From Candida dubliniensis CD36 (lineage: Eukaryota > Ascomycota > Pichiomycetes > Serinales > Debaryomycetaceae), in NCBI RefSeq assembly GCF_000026945.1, contig NC_012864.1, positions 744,001-808,000 on the forward strand: DNA of 64,000 bases, given 5' to 3'. This document shows, piece after piece, positions 21,686 to 36,039 of this stretch. Position numbers and translations under genes: made by a program. Every line of letters begins with the position of its first letter. The first letter of the stretch is position 1. A model generated the notes under the pieces. That model saw only the letters and a list, made by a program, of their open reading frames with translations, searched no databases and was not told the DNA's origin.

Positions 21686-23791
21686 ATCATTTCCGCAATA
21701 GTTAAGGATGGAAATTGAAGTGTGGGCGGTAGAGGGGTGCTACAAGAGCCAATCAGGTGCCGATTTGTAGGCTACAGTTGTGGTTGTTGAAACCGAGAGT
21801 ATGTTTAGTAGCGGCATTTAGTTGGGAGCTGTATGAGCAAAAAGGCCGTTTTGCCCATAGTTAAGAGCATGCTCGTAAACTCCGTTTGTAATGGTACAAC
21901 CAGTTGGAGCAGTAAAACTGCCCAATGGGTGCCGATTTGTAGCCAAACATGAACATTGTTAAAGCCGTCATAACCGATCCAAAGATCAGTTGTGGCATGT
22001 TCTCTGGGACAAAAAAGGCCGTTTTTGCCATAGTTAAGAGCACCCCCTTTCTGTAGGTCAACGAATTGAAGTCGGAACTTGGGGGCTCTGGTGCCGATTT
22101 GTAGAGGAAGGTTATGGAGTTTGGAACCGAGAGTATTGATTTGATCAATGGTGTTTTCATTGTTGGAGGGCAAAAAGTGCGAGATGGCCAGAAAAGTCGT
22201 GCGCAGGGCATTTTGGAAAAACAGCGATTACTGGTGAACAAGGACGTCTTAAAAGACCAGACTAGGGCCGATTTGAACCGACATCAATCTAGATTATTGG
22301 GTATAACTTTGGTTTAAATCGGCTGAGAATTGGAGGAGTTATTAAAGAAAATATTTTGGTGGTCCATCTCCGTGTTTTGGTTGGCGAAGAATGGATCAAC
22401 GAGTATTGATGCTACGAAGGTGAAACTAGTGCCGATTTGTAGCCACAGGATGTAACTATCTATCACTGAAAGAACCGTTAAAAAAGGTGTTGAAACAGGA
22501 CCTGTAGAGCAAAAAAGGCCGTTTTCGCCATAGTTAAGAAAAAACCATTTTGATCCGCGAGCCACCAAATTACCAGTTTCTGCGCTACAAAGATCAAACT
22601 GGTGCCGATTTGTAGCCACAGGATGTAACTACTAAGACCGAGAGAACCATTGAAAAAGGTCTTTAAACAGGACCTGTAGAACAAAAAAGGCCGTTTTGGC
22701 CATAGTTAAGGAAATCGCAGTTATGTCCAGTCAAAACAATGCGACGAATAGAAGCGCTACAAAAGTCAAACTAGTGCCGATTTGTAGCCACGTGTTATAA
22801 CTACGAACCCCATAAGAACTGTTAGAAACGGTATTCAGCTGCATACTGGGGGACAAAAAAGGCCGTTTTGGCCATAGTTAAGGGTCAAAATAGTGGTTTA
22901 TTGTTGACAGAAGATCGAGTATAGACGAGTAAATGGTAAGGCTAGTGCCGATTTGGAACCACAAAATGTGAGTACCAAAGCCGTTAGATACTGTTTGAAA
23001 ACCTATTTAGATGAAAGCTGTGGGACAAAAAAGGCCGTTTTGGCCATAGTTAAGAAACACACCGATTTTAGTTGTGACTACTGCTCGACCAATAGATGCG
23101 CTACAACGACCAAACCAACACCATTTTGAAGCCAAGACAAATCTCTATTATGCACACAAACAGTGACTGAGGTAGGCGAATTATTAGAGATGCTACAATA
23201 AAAAAGGCCGTTTTTTTATGCCTTTTTTCTTAACAAATTTCTGGTAAAAAATAGCAGGGGGCCCTGCCAGTTAATTCCGTTGGACATGGAAACATCAATT
23301 TTAATGCTACCATACTCTTTCAAAGACCTATTTGTAGCTAACAATTTGGAGAAACTACCGTTAGAGTTTTGTAGGAATACATGTTATATTCGAAGCTCCA
23401 TTACCAATAATGTGGTCTTTTACATAGTGAAAATTGGGGGTAGTCTGTACAGCTATTTTTTGTTAGGCCAACCCTGGCTTTTTTGGTATCAATCTGTAGC
23501 CAGCATTTTTTGGGTATAAACCCGACGATTTGGTGAACGTAGCTAATGTATTGAATGCACACGCTGTGTTTTTAGTTTTGGTCAATCGTTTTTAAAAAAT
23601 CGCTACCAGATGGGCCAAAAACGCTAATTAAACTCTAAAATCGTCAATAACTCCACCAATATATGTGCTAGACTTGTGGAAGTCGGGTCACATTAAAGGC
23701 GCATTTTGTAAGCAACTGCCAAACCCAGTACTGTTGAAGTAGCTCCAATATTGGTGGAGATATTGCCCAAAAACCAATATTTCGGGGTTGC
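21686..23791. repeat. RPS unit 1: alt-repeat block plus non-repeated segment
   Basis: The unit has two parts. The first (to about 23,210) is built from about nine 172-bp sub-repeats, each pairing a COM29 core with GTGCCGATTTGTAGCCA or a variant. Cores with GGCC start at 21,844, 22,017, 22,517, 22,689, 22,861, 23,033 and 23,206. Decayed cores fill the gap near 22,177 and 22,345, and one lies at the left edge. Only the cores at 22,689, 22,861 and 23,033 are intact SfiI sites. The second part (23,211-23,791) lacks COM29. It contains a perfect hairpin (GCAGGG, GG, CCCTGC at 23,254-23,267) and a CCAATATTGG palindrome at 23,745. The ORFs in the unit repeat peptides such as LQIGT and YGENGLFC because they translate the sub-repeats, and are not taken as genes. 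Confidence 0.9.
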
Positions 23792-26700
23792 ATCATTTCC
23801 GCAATAGTTAAGGATGGAAATTGAAGTGTGGGCGGTAGAGGGGTGCTACAAGAGCCAATCAGGTGCCGATTTGTAGGCTACAGTTGTGGTTGTTGAAACC
23901 GAGAGTATGTTTAGTAGCGGCATTTAGTTGGGAGCTGTATGAGCAAAAAGGCCGTTTTGCCCATAGTTAAGAGCATGCTCGTAAACTCCGTTTGTAATGG
24001 TACAACCAGTTGGAGCAGTAAAACTGCCCAATGGGTGCCGATTTGTAGCCAAACATGAACATTGTTAAAGCCGTCATAACCGATCCAAAGATCAGTTGTG
24101 GCATGTTCTCTGGGACAAAAAAGGCCGTTTTTGCCATAGTTAAGAGCACCCCCTTTCTGTAGGTCAACGAATTGAAGTCGGAACTTGGGGGCTCTGGTGC
24201 CGATTTGTAGAGGAAGGTTATGGAGTTTGGAACCGAGAGTATTGATTTGATCAATGGTGTTTTCATTGTTGGAGGGCAAAAAGTGCGAGATGGCCAGAAA
24301 AGTCGTGCGCAGGGCATTTTGGAAAAACAGCGATTACTGGTGAACAAGGACGTCTTAAAAGACCAGACTAGGGCCGATTTGAACCGACATCAATCTAGAT
24401 TATTGGGTATAACTTTGGTTTAAATCGGCTGAGAATTGGAGGAGTTATTAAAGAAAATATTTTGGTGGTCCATCTCCGTGTTTTGGTTGGCGAAGAATGG
24501 ATCAACGAGTATTGATGCTACGAAGGTGAAACTAGTGCCGATTTGTAGCCACAGGATGTAACTATCTATCACTGAAAGAACCGTTAAAAAAGGTGTTGAA
24601 ACAGGACCTGTAGAGCAAAAAAGGCCGTTTTCGCCATAGTTAAGAAAAAACCATTTTGATCCGCGAGCCACCAAATTACCAGTTTCTGCGCTACAAAGAT
24701 CAAACTGGTGCCGATTTGTAGCCACAGGATGTAACTACTAAGACCGAGAGAACCATTGAAAAAGGTCTTTAAACAGGACCTGTAGAACAAAAAAGGCCGT
24801 TTTGGCCATAGTTAAGGAAATCGCAGTTATGTCCAGTCAAAACAATGCGACGAATAGAAGCGCTACAAAAGTCAAACTAGTGCCGATTTGTAGCCACGTG
24901 TTATAACTACGAACCCCATAAGAACTGTTAGAAACGGTATTCAGCTGCATACTGGGGGACAAAAAAGGCCGTTTTGGCCATAGTTAAGGGTCAAAATAGT
25001 GGTTTATTGTTGACAGAAGATCGAGTATAGACGAGTAAATGGTAAGGCTAGTGCCGATTTGGAACCACAAAATGTGAGTACCAAAGCCGTTAGATACTGT
25101 TTGAAAACCTATTTAGATGAAAGCTGTGGGACAAAAAAGGCCGTTTTGGCCATAGTTAAGAAACACACCGATTTTAGTTGTGACTACTGCTCGACCAATA
25201 GATGCGCTACAACGACCAAACCAACACCATTTTGAAGCCAAGACAAATCTCTATTATGCACACAAACAGTGACTGAGGTAGGCGAATTATTAGAGATGCT
25301 ACAATAAAAAAGGCCGTTTTTTTATGCCTTTTTTCTTAACAAATTTCTGGTAAAAAATAGCAGGGGGCCCTGCCAGTTAATTCCGTTGGACATGGAAACA
25401 TCAATTTTAATGCTACCATACTCTTTCAAAGACCTATTTGTAGCTAACAATTTGGAGAAACTACCGTTAGAGTTTTGTAGGAATACATGTTATATTCGAA
25501 GCTCCATTACCAATAATGTGGTCTTTTACATAGTGAAAATTGGGGGTAGTCTGTACAGCTATTTTTTGTTAGGCCAACCCTGGCTTTTTTGGTATCAATC
25601 TGTAGCCAGCATTTTTTGGGTATAAACCCGACGATTTGGTGAACGTAGCTAATGTATTGAATGCACACGCTGTGTTTTTAGTTTTGGTCAATCGTTTTTA
25701 AAAAATCGCTACCAGATGGGCCAAAAACGCTAATTAAACTCTAAAATCGTCAATAACTCCACCAATATATGTGCTAGACTTGTGGAAGTCGGGTCACATT
25801 AAAGGCGCATTTTGTAAGCAACTGCCAAACCCAGTACTGTTGAAGTAGCTCCAATATTGGTGGAGATATTGCCCAAAAACCAATATTTCGGGGTTGCATC
25901 ATTTCCGCAATAGTTAAGGATGGAAATTGAAGTGTGGGCGGTAGAGGGGTGCTACAAGAGCCAATCAGGTGCCGATTTGTAGGCTACAGTTGTGGTTGTT
26001 GAAACCGAGAGTATGTTTAGTAGCGGCATTTAGTTGGGAGCTGTATGAGCAAAAAGGCCGTTTTGCCCATAGTTAAGAGCATGCTCGTAAACTCCGTTTG
26101 TAATGGTACAACCAGTTGGAGCAGTAAAACTGCCCAATGGGTGCCGATTTGTAGCCAAACATGAACATTGTTAAAGCCGTCATAACCGATCCAAAGATCA
26201 GTTGTGGCATGTTCTCTGGGACAAAAAAGGCCGTTTTTGCCATAGTTAAGAGCACCCCCTTTCTGTAGGTCAACGAATTGAAGTCGGAACTTGGGGGCTC
26301 TGGTGCCGATTTGTAGAGGAAGGTTATGGAGTTTGGAACCGAGAGTATTGATTTGATCAATGGTGTTTTCATTGTTGGAGGGCAAAAAGTGCGAGATGGC
26401 CAGAAAAGTCGTGCGCAGGGCATTTTGGAAAAACAGCGATTACTGGTGAACAAGGACGTCTTAAAAGACCAGACTAGGGCCGATTTGAACCGACATCAAT
26501 CTAGATTATTGGGTATAACTTTGGTTTAAATCGGCTGAGAATTGGAGGAGTTATTAAAGAAAATATTTTGGTGGTCCATCTCCGTGTTTTGGTTGGCGAA
26601 GAATGGATCAACGAGTATTGATGCTACGAAGGTGAAACTAGTGCCGATTTGTAGCCACAGGATGTAACTATCTATCACTGAAAGAACCGTTAAAAAAGGT

Positions 26701-29700
26701 GTTGAAACAGGACCTGTAGAGCAAAAAAGGCCGTTTTCGCCATAGTTAAGAAAAAACCATTTTGATCCGCGAGCCACCAAATTACCAGTTTCTGCGCTAC
26801 AAAGATCAAACTGGTGCCGATTTGTAGCCACAGGATGTAACTACTAAGACCGAGAGAACCATTGAAAAAGGTCTTTAAACAGGACCTGTAGAACAAAAAA
26901 GGCCGTTTTGGCCATAGTTAAGGAAATCGCAGTTATGTCCAGTCAAAACAATGCGACGAATAGAAGCGCTACAAAAGTCAAACTAGTGCCGATTTGTAGC
27001 CACGTGTTATAACTACGAACCCCATAAGAACTGTTAGAAACGGTATTCAGCTGCATACTGGGGGACAAAAAAGGCCGTTTTGGCCATAGTTAAGGGTCAA
27101 AATAGTGGTTTATTGTTGACAGAAGATCGAGTATAGACGAGTAAATGGTAAGGCTAGTGCCGATTTGGAACCACAAAATGTGAGTACCAAAGCCGTTAGA
27201 TACTGTTTGAAAACCTATTTAGATGAAAGCTGTGGGACAAAAAAGGCCGTTTTGGCCATAGTTAAGAAACACACCGATTTTAGTTGTGACTACTGCTCGA
27301 CCAATAGATGCGCTACAACGACCAAACCAACACCATTTTGAAGCCAAGACAAATCTCTATTATGCACACAAACAGTGACTGAGGTAGGCGAATTATTAGA
27401 GATGCTACAATAAAAAAGGCCGTTTTTTTATGCCTTTTTTCTTAACAAATTTCTGGTAAAAAATAGCAGGGGGCCCTGCCAGTTAATTCCGTTGGACATG
27501 GAAACATCAATTTTAATGCTACCATACTCTTTCAAAGACCTATTTGTAGCTAACAATTTGGAGAAACTACCGTTAGAGTTTTGTAGGAATACATGTTATA
27601 TTCGAAGCTCCATTACCAATAATGTGGTCTTTTACATAGTGAAAATTGGGGGTAGTCTGTACAGCTATTTTTTGTTAGGCCAACCCTGGCTTTTTTGGTA
27701 TCAATCTGTAGCCAGCATTTTTTGGGTATAAACCCGACGATTTGGTGAACGTAGCTAATGTATTGAATGCACACGCTGTGTTTTTAGTTTTGGTCAATCG
27801 TTTTTAAAAAATCGCTACCAGATGGGCCAAAAACGCTAATTAAACTCTAAAATCGTCAATAACTCCACCAATATATGTGCTAGACTTGTGGAAGTCGGGT
27901 CACATTAAAGGCGCATTTTGTAAGCAACTGCCAAACCCAGTACTGTTGAAGTAGCTCCAATATTGGTGGAGATATTGCCCAAAAACCAATATTTCGGGGT
28001 TGCATCATTTCCGCAATAGTTAAGGATGGAAATTGAAGTGTGGGCGGTAGAGGGGTGCTACAAGAGCCAATCAGGTGCCGATTTGTAGGCTACAGTTGTG
28101 GTTGTTGAAACCGAGAGTATGTTTAGTAGCGGCATTTAGTTGGGAGCTGTATGAGCAAAAAGGCCGTTTTGCCCATAGTTAAGAGCATGCTCGTAAACTC
28201 CGTTTGTAATGGTACAACCAGTTGGAGCAGTAAAACTGCCCAATGGGTGCCGATTTGTAGCCAAACATGAACATTGTTAAAGCCGTCATAACCGATCCAA
28301 AGATCAGTTGTGGCATGTTCTCTGGGACAAAAAAGGCCGTTTTTGCCATAGTTAAGAGCACCCCCTTTCTGTAGGTCAACGAATTGAAGTCGGAACTTGG
28401 GGGCTCTGGTGCCGATTTGTAGAGGAAGGTTATGGAGTTTGGAACCGAGAGTATTGATTTGATCAATGGTGTTTTCATTGTTGGAGGGCAAAAAGTGCGA
28501 GATGGCCAGAAAAGTCGTGCGCAGGGCATTTTGGAAAAACAGCGATTACTGGTGAACAAGGACGTCTTAAAAGACCAGACTAGGGCCGATTTGAACCGAC
28601 ATCAATCTAGATTATTGGGTATAACTTTGGTTTAAATCGGCTGAGAATTGGAGGAGTTATTAAAGAAAATATTTTGGTGGTCCATCTCCGTGTTTTGGTT
28701 GGCGAAGAATGGATCAACGAGTATTGATGCTACGAAGGTGAAACTAGTGCCGATTTGTAGCCACAGGATGTAACTATCTATCACTGAAAGAACCGTTAAA
28801 AAAGGTGTTGAAACAGGACCTGTAGAGCAAAAAAGGCCGTTTTCGCCATAGTTAAGAAAAAACCATTTTGATCCGCGAGCCACCAAATTACCAGTTTCTG
28901 CGCTACAAAGATCAAACTGGTGCCGATTTGTAGCCACAGGATGTAACTACTAAGACCGAGAGAACCATTGAAAAAGGTCTTTAAACAGGACCTGTAGAAC
29001 AAAAAAGGCCGTTTTGGCCATAGTTAAGGAAATCGCAGTTATGTCCAGTCAAAACAATGCGACGAATAGAAGCGCTACAAAAGTCAAACTAGTGCCGATT
29101 TGTAGCCACGTGTTATAACTACGAACCCCATAAGAACTGTTAGAAACGGTATTCAGCTGCATACTGGGGGACAAAAAAGGCCGTTTTGGCCATAGTTAAG
29201 GGTCAAAATAGTGGTTTATTGTTGACAGAAGATCGAGTATAGACGAGTAAATGGTAAGGCTAGTGCCGATTTGGAACCACAAAATGTGAGTACCAAAGCC
29301 GTTAGATACTGTTTGAAAACCTATTTAGATGAAAGCTGTGGGACAAAAAAGGCCGTTTTGGCCATAGTTAAGAAACACACCGATTTTAGTTGTGACTACT
29401 GCTCGACCAATAGATGCGCTACAACGACCAAACCAACACCATTTTGAAGCCAAGACAAATCTCTATTATGCACACAAACAGTGACTGAGGTAGGCGAATT
29501 ATTAGAGATGCTACAATAAAAAAGGCCGTTTTTTTATGCCTTTTTTCTTAACAAATTTCTGGTAAAAAATAGCAGGGGGCCCTGCCAGTTAATTCCGTTG
29601 GACATGGAAACATCAATTTTAATGCTACCATACTCTTTCAAAGACCTATTTGTAGCTAACAATTTGGAGAAACTACCGTTAGAGTTTTGTAGGAATACAT

Positions 29701-32215
29701 GTTATATTCGAAGCTCCATTACCAATAATGTGGTCTTTTACATAGTGAAAATTGGGGGTAGTCTGTACAGCTATTTTTTGTTAGGCCAACCCTGGCTTTT
29801 TTGGTATCAATCTGTAGCCAGCATTTTTTGGGTATAAACCCGACGATTTGGTGAACGTAGCTAATGTATTGAATGCACACGCTGTGTTTTTAGTTTTGGT
29901 CAATCGTTTTTAAAAAATCGCTACCAGATGGGCCAAAAACGCTAATTAAACTCTAAAATCGTCAATAACTCCACCAATATATGTGCTAGACTTGTGGAAG
30001 TCGGGTCACATTAAAGGCGCATTTTGTAAGCAACTGCCAAACCCAGTACTGTTGAAGTAGCTCCAATATTGGTGGAGATATTGCCCAAAAACCAATATTT
30101 CGGGGTTGCATCATTTCCGCAATAGTTAAGGATGGAAATTGAAGTGTGGGCGGTAGAGGGGTGCTACAAGAGCCAATCAGGTGCCGATTTGTAGGCTACA
30201 GTTGTGGTTGTTGAAACCGAGAGTATGTTTAGTAGCGGCATTTAGTTGGGAGCTGTATGAGCAAAAAGGCCGTTTTGCCCATAGTTAAGAGCATGCTCGT
30301 AAACTCCGTTTGTAATGGTACAACCAGTTGGAGCAGTAAAACTGCCCAATGGGTGCCGATTTGTAGCCAAACATGAACATTGTTAAAGCCGTCATAACCG
30401 ATCCAAAGATCAGTTGTGGCATGTTCTCTGGGACAAAAAAGGCCGTTTTTGCCATAGTTAAGAGCACCCCCTTTCTGTAGGTCAACGAATTGAAGTCGGA
30501 ACTTGGGGGCTCTGGTGCCGATTTGTAGAGGAAGGTTATGGAGTTTGGAACCGAGAGTATTGATTTGATCAATGGTGTTTTCATTGTTGGAGGGCAAAAA
30601 GTGCGAGATGGCCAGAAAAGTCGTGCGCAGGGCATTTTGGAAAAACAGCGATTACTGGTGAACAAGGACGTCTTAAAAGACCAGACTAGGGCCGATTTGA
30701 ACCGACATCAATCTAGATTATTGGGTATAACTTTGGTTTAAATCGGCTGAGAATTGGAGGAGTTATTAAAGAAAATATTTTGGTGGTCCATCTCCGTGTT
30801 TTGGTTGGCGAAGAATGGATCAACGAGTATTGATGCTACGAAGGTGAAACTAGTGCCGATTTGTAGCCACAGGATGTAACTATCTATCACTGAAAGAACC
30901 GTTAAAAAAGGTGTTGAAACAGGACCTGTAGAGCAAAAAAGGCCGTTTTCGCCATAGTTAAGAAAAAACCATTTTGATCCGCGAGCCACCAAATTACCAG
31001 TTTCTGCGCTACAAAGATCAAACTGGTGCCGATTTGTAGCCACAGGATGTAACTACTAAGACCGAGAGAACCATTGAAAAAGGTCTTTAAACAGGACCTG
31101 TAGAACAAAAAAGGCCGTTTTGGCCATAGTTAAGGAAATCGCAGTTATGTCCAGTCAAAACAATGCGACGAATAGAAGCGCTACAAAAGTCAAACTAGTG
31201 CCGATTTGTAGCCACGTGTTATAACTACGAACCCCATAAGAACTGTTAGAAACGGTATTCAGCTGCATACTGGGGGACAAAAAAGGCCGTTTTGGCCATA
31301 GTTAAGGGTCAAAATAGTGGTTTATTGTTGACAGAAGATCGAGTATAGACGAGTAAATGGTAAGGCTAGTGCCGATTTGGAACCACAAAATGTGAGTACC
31401 AAAGCCGTTAGATACTGTTTGAAAACCTATTTAGATGAAAGCTGTGGGACAAAAAAGGCCGTTTTGGCCATAGTTAAGAAACACACCGATTTTAGTTGTG
31501 ACTACTGCTCGACCAATAGATGCGCTACAACGACCAAACCAACACCATTTTGAAGCCAAGACAAATCTCTATTATGCACACAAACAGTGACTGAGGTAGG
31601 CGAATTATTAGAGATGCTACAATAAAAAAGGCCGTTTTTTTATGCCTTTTTTCTTAACAAATTTCTGGTAAAAAATAGCAGGGGGCCCTGCCAGTTAATT
31701 CCGTTGGACATGGAAACATCAATTTTAATGCTACCATACTCTTTCAAAGACCTATTTGTAGCTAACAATTTGGAGAAACTACCGTTAGAGTTTTGTAGGA
31801 ATACATGTTATATTCGAAGCTCCATTACCAATAATGTGGTCTTTTACATAGTGAAAATTGGGGGTAGTCTGTACAGCTATTTTTTGTTAGGCCAACCCTG
31901 GCTTTTTTGGTATCAATCTGTAGCCAGCATTTTTTGGGTATAAACCCGACGATTTGGTGAACGTAGCTAATGTATTGAATGCACACGCTGTGTTTTTAGT
32001 TTTGGTCAATCGTTTTTAAAAAATCGCTACCAGATGGGCCAAAAACGCTAATTAAACTCTAAAATCGTCAATAACTCCACCAATATATGTGCTAGACTTG
32101 TGGAAGTCGGGTCACATTAAAGGCGCATTTTGTAAGCAACTGCCAAACCCAGTACTGTTGAAGTAGCTCCAATATTGGTGGAGATATTGCCCAAAAACCA
32201 ATATTTCGGGGTTGC

Positions 32216-33745
32216 ATCATTTCCGCAATAGTTAAGGATGGAAATTGAAGTGTGGGCGGTAGAGGGGTGCTACAAGAGCCAATCAGGTGCCGATTTGTAG
32301 GCTACAGTTGTGGTTGTTGAAACCGAGAGTATGTTTAGTAGCGGCATTTAGTTGGGAGCTGTATGAGCAAAAAGGCCGTTTTGCCCATAGTTAAGAGCAT
32401 GCTCGTAAACTCCGTTTGTAATGGTACAACCAGTTGGAGCAGTAAAACTGCCCAATGGGTGCCGATTTGTAGCCAAACATGAACATTGTTAAAGCCGTCA
32501 TAACCGATCCAAAGATCAGTTGTGGCATGTTCTCTGGGACAAAAAAGGCCGTTTTTGCCATAGTTAAGAGCACCCCCTTTCTGTAGGTCAACGAATTGAA
32601 GTCGGAACTTGGGGGCTCTGGTGCCGATTTGTAGAGGAAGGTTATGGAGTTTGGAACCGAGAGTATTGATTTGATCAATGGTGTTTTCATTGTTGGAGGG
32701 CAAAAAGTGCGAGATGGCCAGAAAAGTCGTGCGCAGGGCATTTTGGAAAAACAGCGATTACTGGTGAACAAGGACGTCTTAAAAGACCAGACTAGGGCCG
32801 ATTTGAACCGACATCAATCTAGATTATTGGGTATAACTTTGGTTTAAATCGGCTGAGAATTGGAGGAGTTATTAAAGAAAATATTTTGGTGGTCCATCTC
32901 CGTGTTTTGGTTGGCGAAGAATGGATCAACGAGTATTGATGCTACGAAGGTGAAACTAGTGCCGATTTGTAGCCACAGGATGTAACTATCTATCACTGAA
33001 AGAACCGTTAAAAAAGGTGTTGAAACAGGACCTGTAGAGCAAAAAAGGCCGTTTTCGCCATAGTTAAGAAAAAACCATTTTGATCCGCGAGCCACCAAAT
33101 TACCAGTTTCTGCGCTACAAAGATCAAACTGGTGCCGATTTGTAGCCACAGGATGTAACTACTAAGACCGAGAGAACCATTGAAAAAGGTCTTTAAACAG
33201 GACCTGTAGAACAAAAAAGGCCGTTTTGGCCATAGTTAAGGAAATCGCAGTTATGTCCAGTCAAAACAATGCGACGAATAGAAGCGCTACAAAAGTCAAA
33301 CTAGTGCCGATTTGTAGCCACGTGTTATAACTACGAACCCCATAAGAACTGTTAGAAACGGTATTCAGCTGCATACTGGGGGACAAAAAAGGCCGTTTTG
33401 GCCATAGTTAAGGGTCAAAATAGTGGTTTATTGTTGACAGAAGATCGAGTATAGACGAGTAAATGGTAAGGCTAGTGCCGATTTGGAACCACAAAATGTG
33501 AGTACCAAAGCCGTTAGATACTGTTTGAAAACCTATTTAGATGAAAGCTGTGGGACAAAAAAGGCCGTTTTGGCCATAGTTAAGAAACACACCGATTTTA
33601 GTTGTGACTACTGCTCGACCAATAGATGCGCTACAACGACCAAACCAACACCATTTTGAAGCCAAGACAAATCTCTATTATGCACACAAACAGTGACTGA
33701 GGTAGGCGAATTATTAGAGATGCTACAATAAAAAAGGCCGTTTTT
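32216..33745. repeat. RPS unit 6, truncated
   Basis: This unit follows the other five through its alt-repeat block, then ends inside its last COM29 core, just after GGCCGTTTTT. The whole COM29-free segment is missing and RB2-side sequence begins at once. Confidence 0.95.
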
Positions 33746-36039
33746 ATAAGGGAATGAACAGGTGTGTTTACATAATTTACATGTTGTGAAATTGGTTCAA
33801 TTTAACGATTAAGTTGTCTATTTATGATTCTGTGATATTGACTATGAGGTTTAAATTCAACTGTAATGAGTTTGAATAGATGTATAAAAAACGCCATCCT
33901 GTAGCCATAATGATATCGGATTAAACCAATATATATGCCACATCTCCAAATTATTGGACCCATTGAAATACCTTGAAGAGTTTTAATTAGAAATAAAGTG
34001 CTAGCAATTGGTTCCTGAAAGTAGTCGGTAGTTTCTTGTGTGTGAATTAACTTGAAATTGTCATTAATAGGAAAACATCGTAACTGTTTCAGCAGTTTTT
34101 AATGAGTGTATCTATGTGGAAATAAATCAAGTTGATTGCTTTCTAGATGTGGATCATCTCAAAGGTGTTGTCTCTCAATGGGAGTGCTATGTGTGTCAGT
34201 GGTTTTCATTATGCTAATTATATGAATGCCCAATAAATGGGAACCTCCTTGGATACAAGGTATGTGGTAATAGTTTCTAATCCAAAAATGACCAAAATAT
34301 TTTGGTAGAATAAACTATTCTAATTCATTTGGAAAGAACTTGCTGCTACTTTATATCTGAAAACAGTTAGTACTTCTGAGTATGTGAGTCACTTGGTAAT
34401 TATATACACACAGATTGCCTGAAATTGTTTAGCAGTGTTAGCTATTAAAAATTATAAGAAAGTGAAATACTACCATTTTGTTGGTTTAAGTAGTTTGAAC
34501 TATTTGGAAAAGAAATGTGGTGGGTCAAAAGGGATGAATGTTTGTCGTGTTGATACATTTCTGTGCGTGTCATAAGAGGAAGAGGAAATGTAAACAAACA
34601 CGTAATTGGAAATGAAGAGTACACGTATTCATCGTGTGATGGCCACAGGTAGTGCATAACATTAGTAGTGTTTTAACCATTTAGACATGGATGACTCGTA
34701 ATCATCTTGTGACAATGACTCAAATTGTATGACTATCTCACGTGGACAAGTATTTGATGGCCATATTTGAGCATCAAAATGAACCTTTGTGGACTCAAAA
34801 TATTGATGGTAATGTTATTTAATAGCCAAACAGTCGAATGGTTCTTTTTAGGAGGTGTTTTAGAGAAAATAGGGACAACGAGTTAGAAATTCAACTACTG
34901 TAGAAAGTTTGAAGTAAAGTTTGGTTCAATATTTTTGCAAAATATAAAAAAATGTAGAATTAAAAACATGTGACACAAAATTAATAGTTGCAAATAATTA
35001 ATCCAAACAAATCACCAAGAAAGCCAGACTCTACACTTATTTTACTTAGCCAAGTATCTCCAATAGCTTCTGATATTACTGGACACACACCAGATAACTT
35101 TGATTAAGACTTATAGCTCAAATTTTCTAACTTCTGGTGTATTCTTCATTGATCGTGCAAGATACAATTTTACAAAACACCATTGGTGATTATCAAGAAA
35201 AACGCGACATACAAATTATTTTTGTGTAATCTACGCTACGAATTTCTCACCTGAGTAAACACGAAAACTCTTAACATAACTACTACTATTGAGAAAGATA
35301 CACGCCAACTAGGGAATGTTGTACAGAAATAAGCTTACTCTGAATAAAATAGGAGTGGTGGTTTATCACTTTGAGGAGGGAATTTGAGAAATATACACAA
35401 CTCAAAAATTCTTGGAATTGCCTTAAATTAAATAATGTTTGGAGGTACATTAATTTGTACATTTACACTCAACACTTCAGTAGCTCATAAAGACTGATCA
35501 TAGCTATGACACGAATGGGTATTCCTACACATCACCCAACATTCTTTCTCCTCAGCTAAATGTATAAGGGAGGTTTCAAGTAGAAAAAGCTTGAGCAATC
35601 AAATAACTGTAACTTTAGACGGTTAACATGGGCTAGAATACACAATGAAAACATATAAATCTTATTACTCCAAAATGCATTAATACACTCATTGTAAAGC
35701 TTCATTCTTGCACAGTTTTGAATGGATATGCACTTCAAATAAGAACCGTGTTGAAAGTACTGACAATGGTATTGTGTCATCCACGACAACTGGTTTCGCG
35801 TATAACAGCTAAATAGAAAAGAGACTCGTCAAAACTTGAGTTCAACTTTGAAGATGAGCTTTTTGTTGGTACCCTTTCATTATAAGCATGTACCACTACT
35901 AATTCAGCTATCCCTTGCGTGAATCTTTGTTAGACTTCCACAATTTGAATCAATTATAAGGAGCAAACAAGGCTTGGCAGTCACCACATTACTTTATTCA
36001 AACATTCTTAAAATCGTGAAACTTGTGTAGTATTACACA

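Larger units (their letters stand above)
21686..33745. repeat. RPS tandem array of the Major Repeat Sequence
   Basis: Six tandem units start at 21,686, 23,792, 25,898, 28,004, 30,110 and 32,216: five complete at exactly 2,106 bp and a last one stopping after 1,530 bp. No difference between units was noticed, and translated frames are identical in all of them. Each unit carries seven readable copies of a roughly 29-bp core (COM29, A-run then GGCCGTTTTGGCC then CATAGTTAAG) at about 172-bp spacing. Three of these per unit are true SfiI sites (unit 1: 22,689, 22,861, 23,033). Both array edges fall within COM29-like sequence. RPS arrays are known to drive chromosome-length variation and to be favoured translocation sites in C. 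albicans. Copy number here depends on how the assembly was made. Confidence 0.97.

Noticed and set aside
21838..23215. Regularly spaced 29-bp repeats that superficially resemble a CRISPR array
   Set aside because: The spacing is about 172 bp, the intervening sequence is itself repeated, and the genome is plainly that of a yeast. This is the known COM29/alt structure.
21805..33214. Sets of six or seven ORFs (67-126 codons) repeated in every RPS unit on both strands
   Set aside because: They translate the 172-bp sub-repeats: peptides such as LQIGT and LTMAKTAFF recur within one ORF set, overlapping frames are equally open, and none resembles a protein family.
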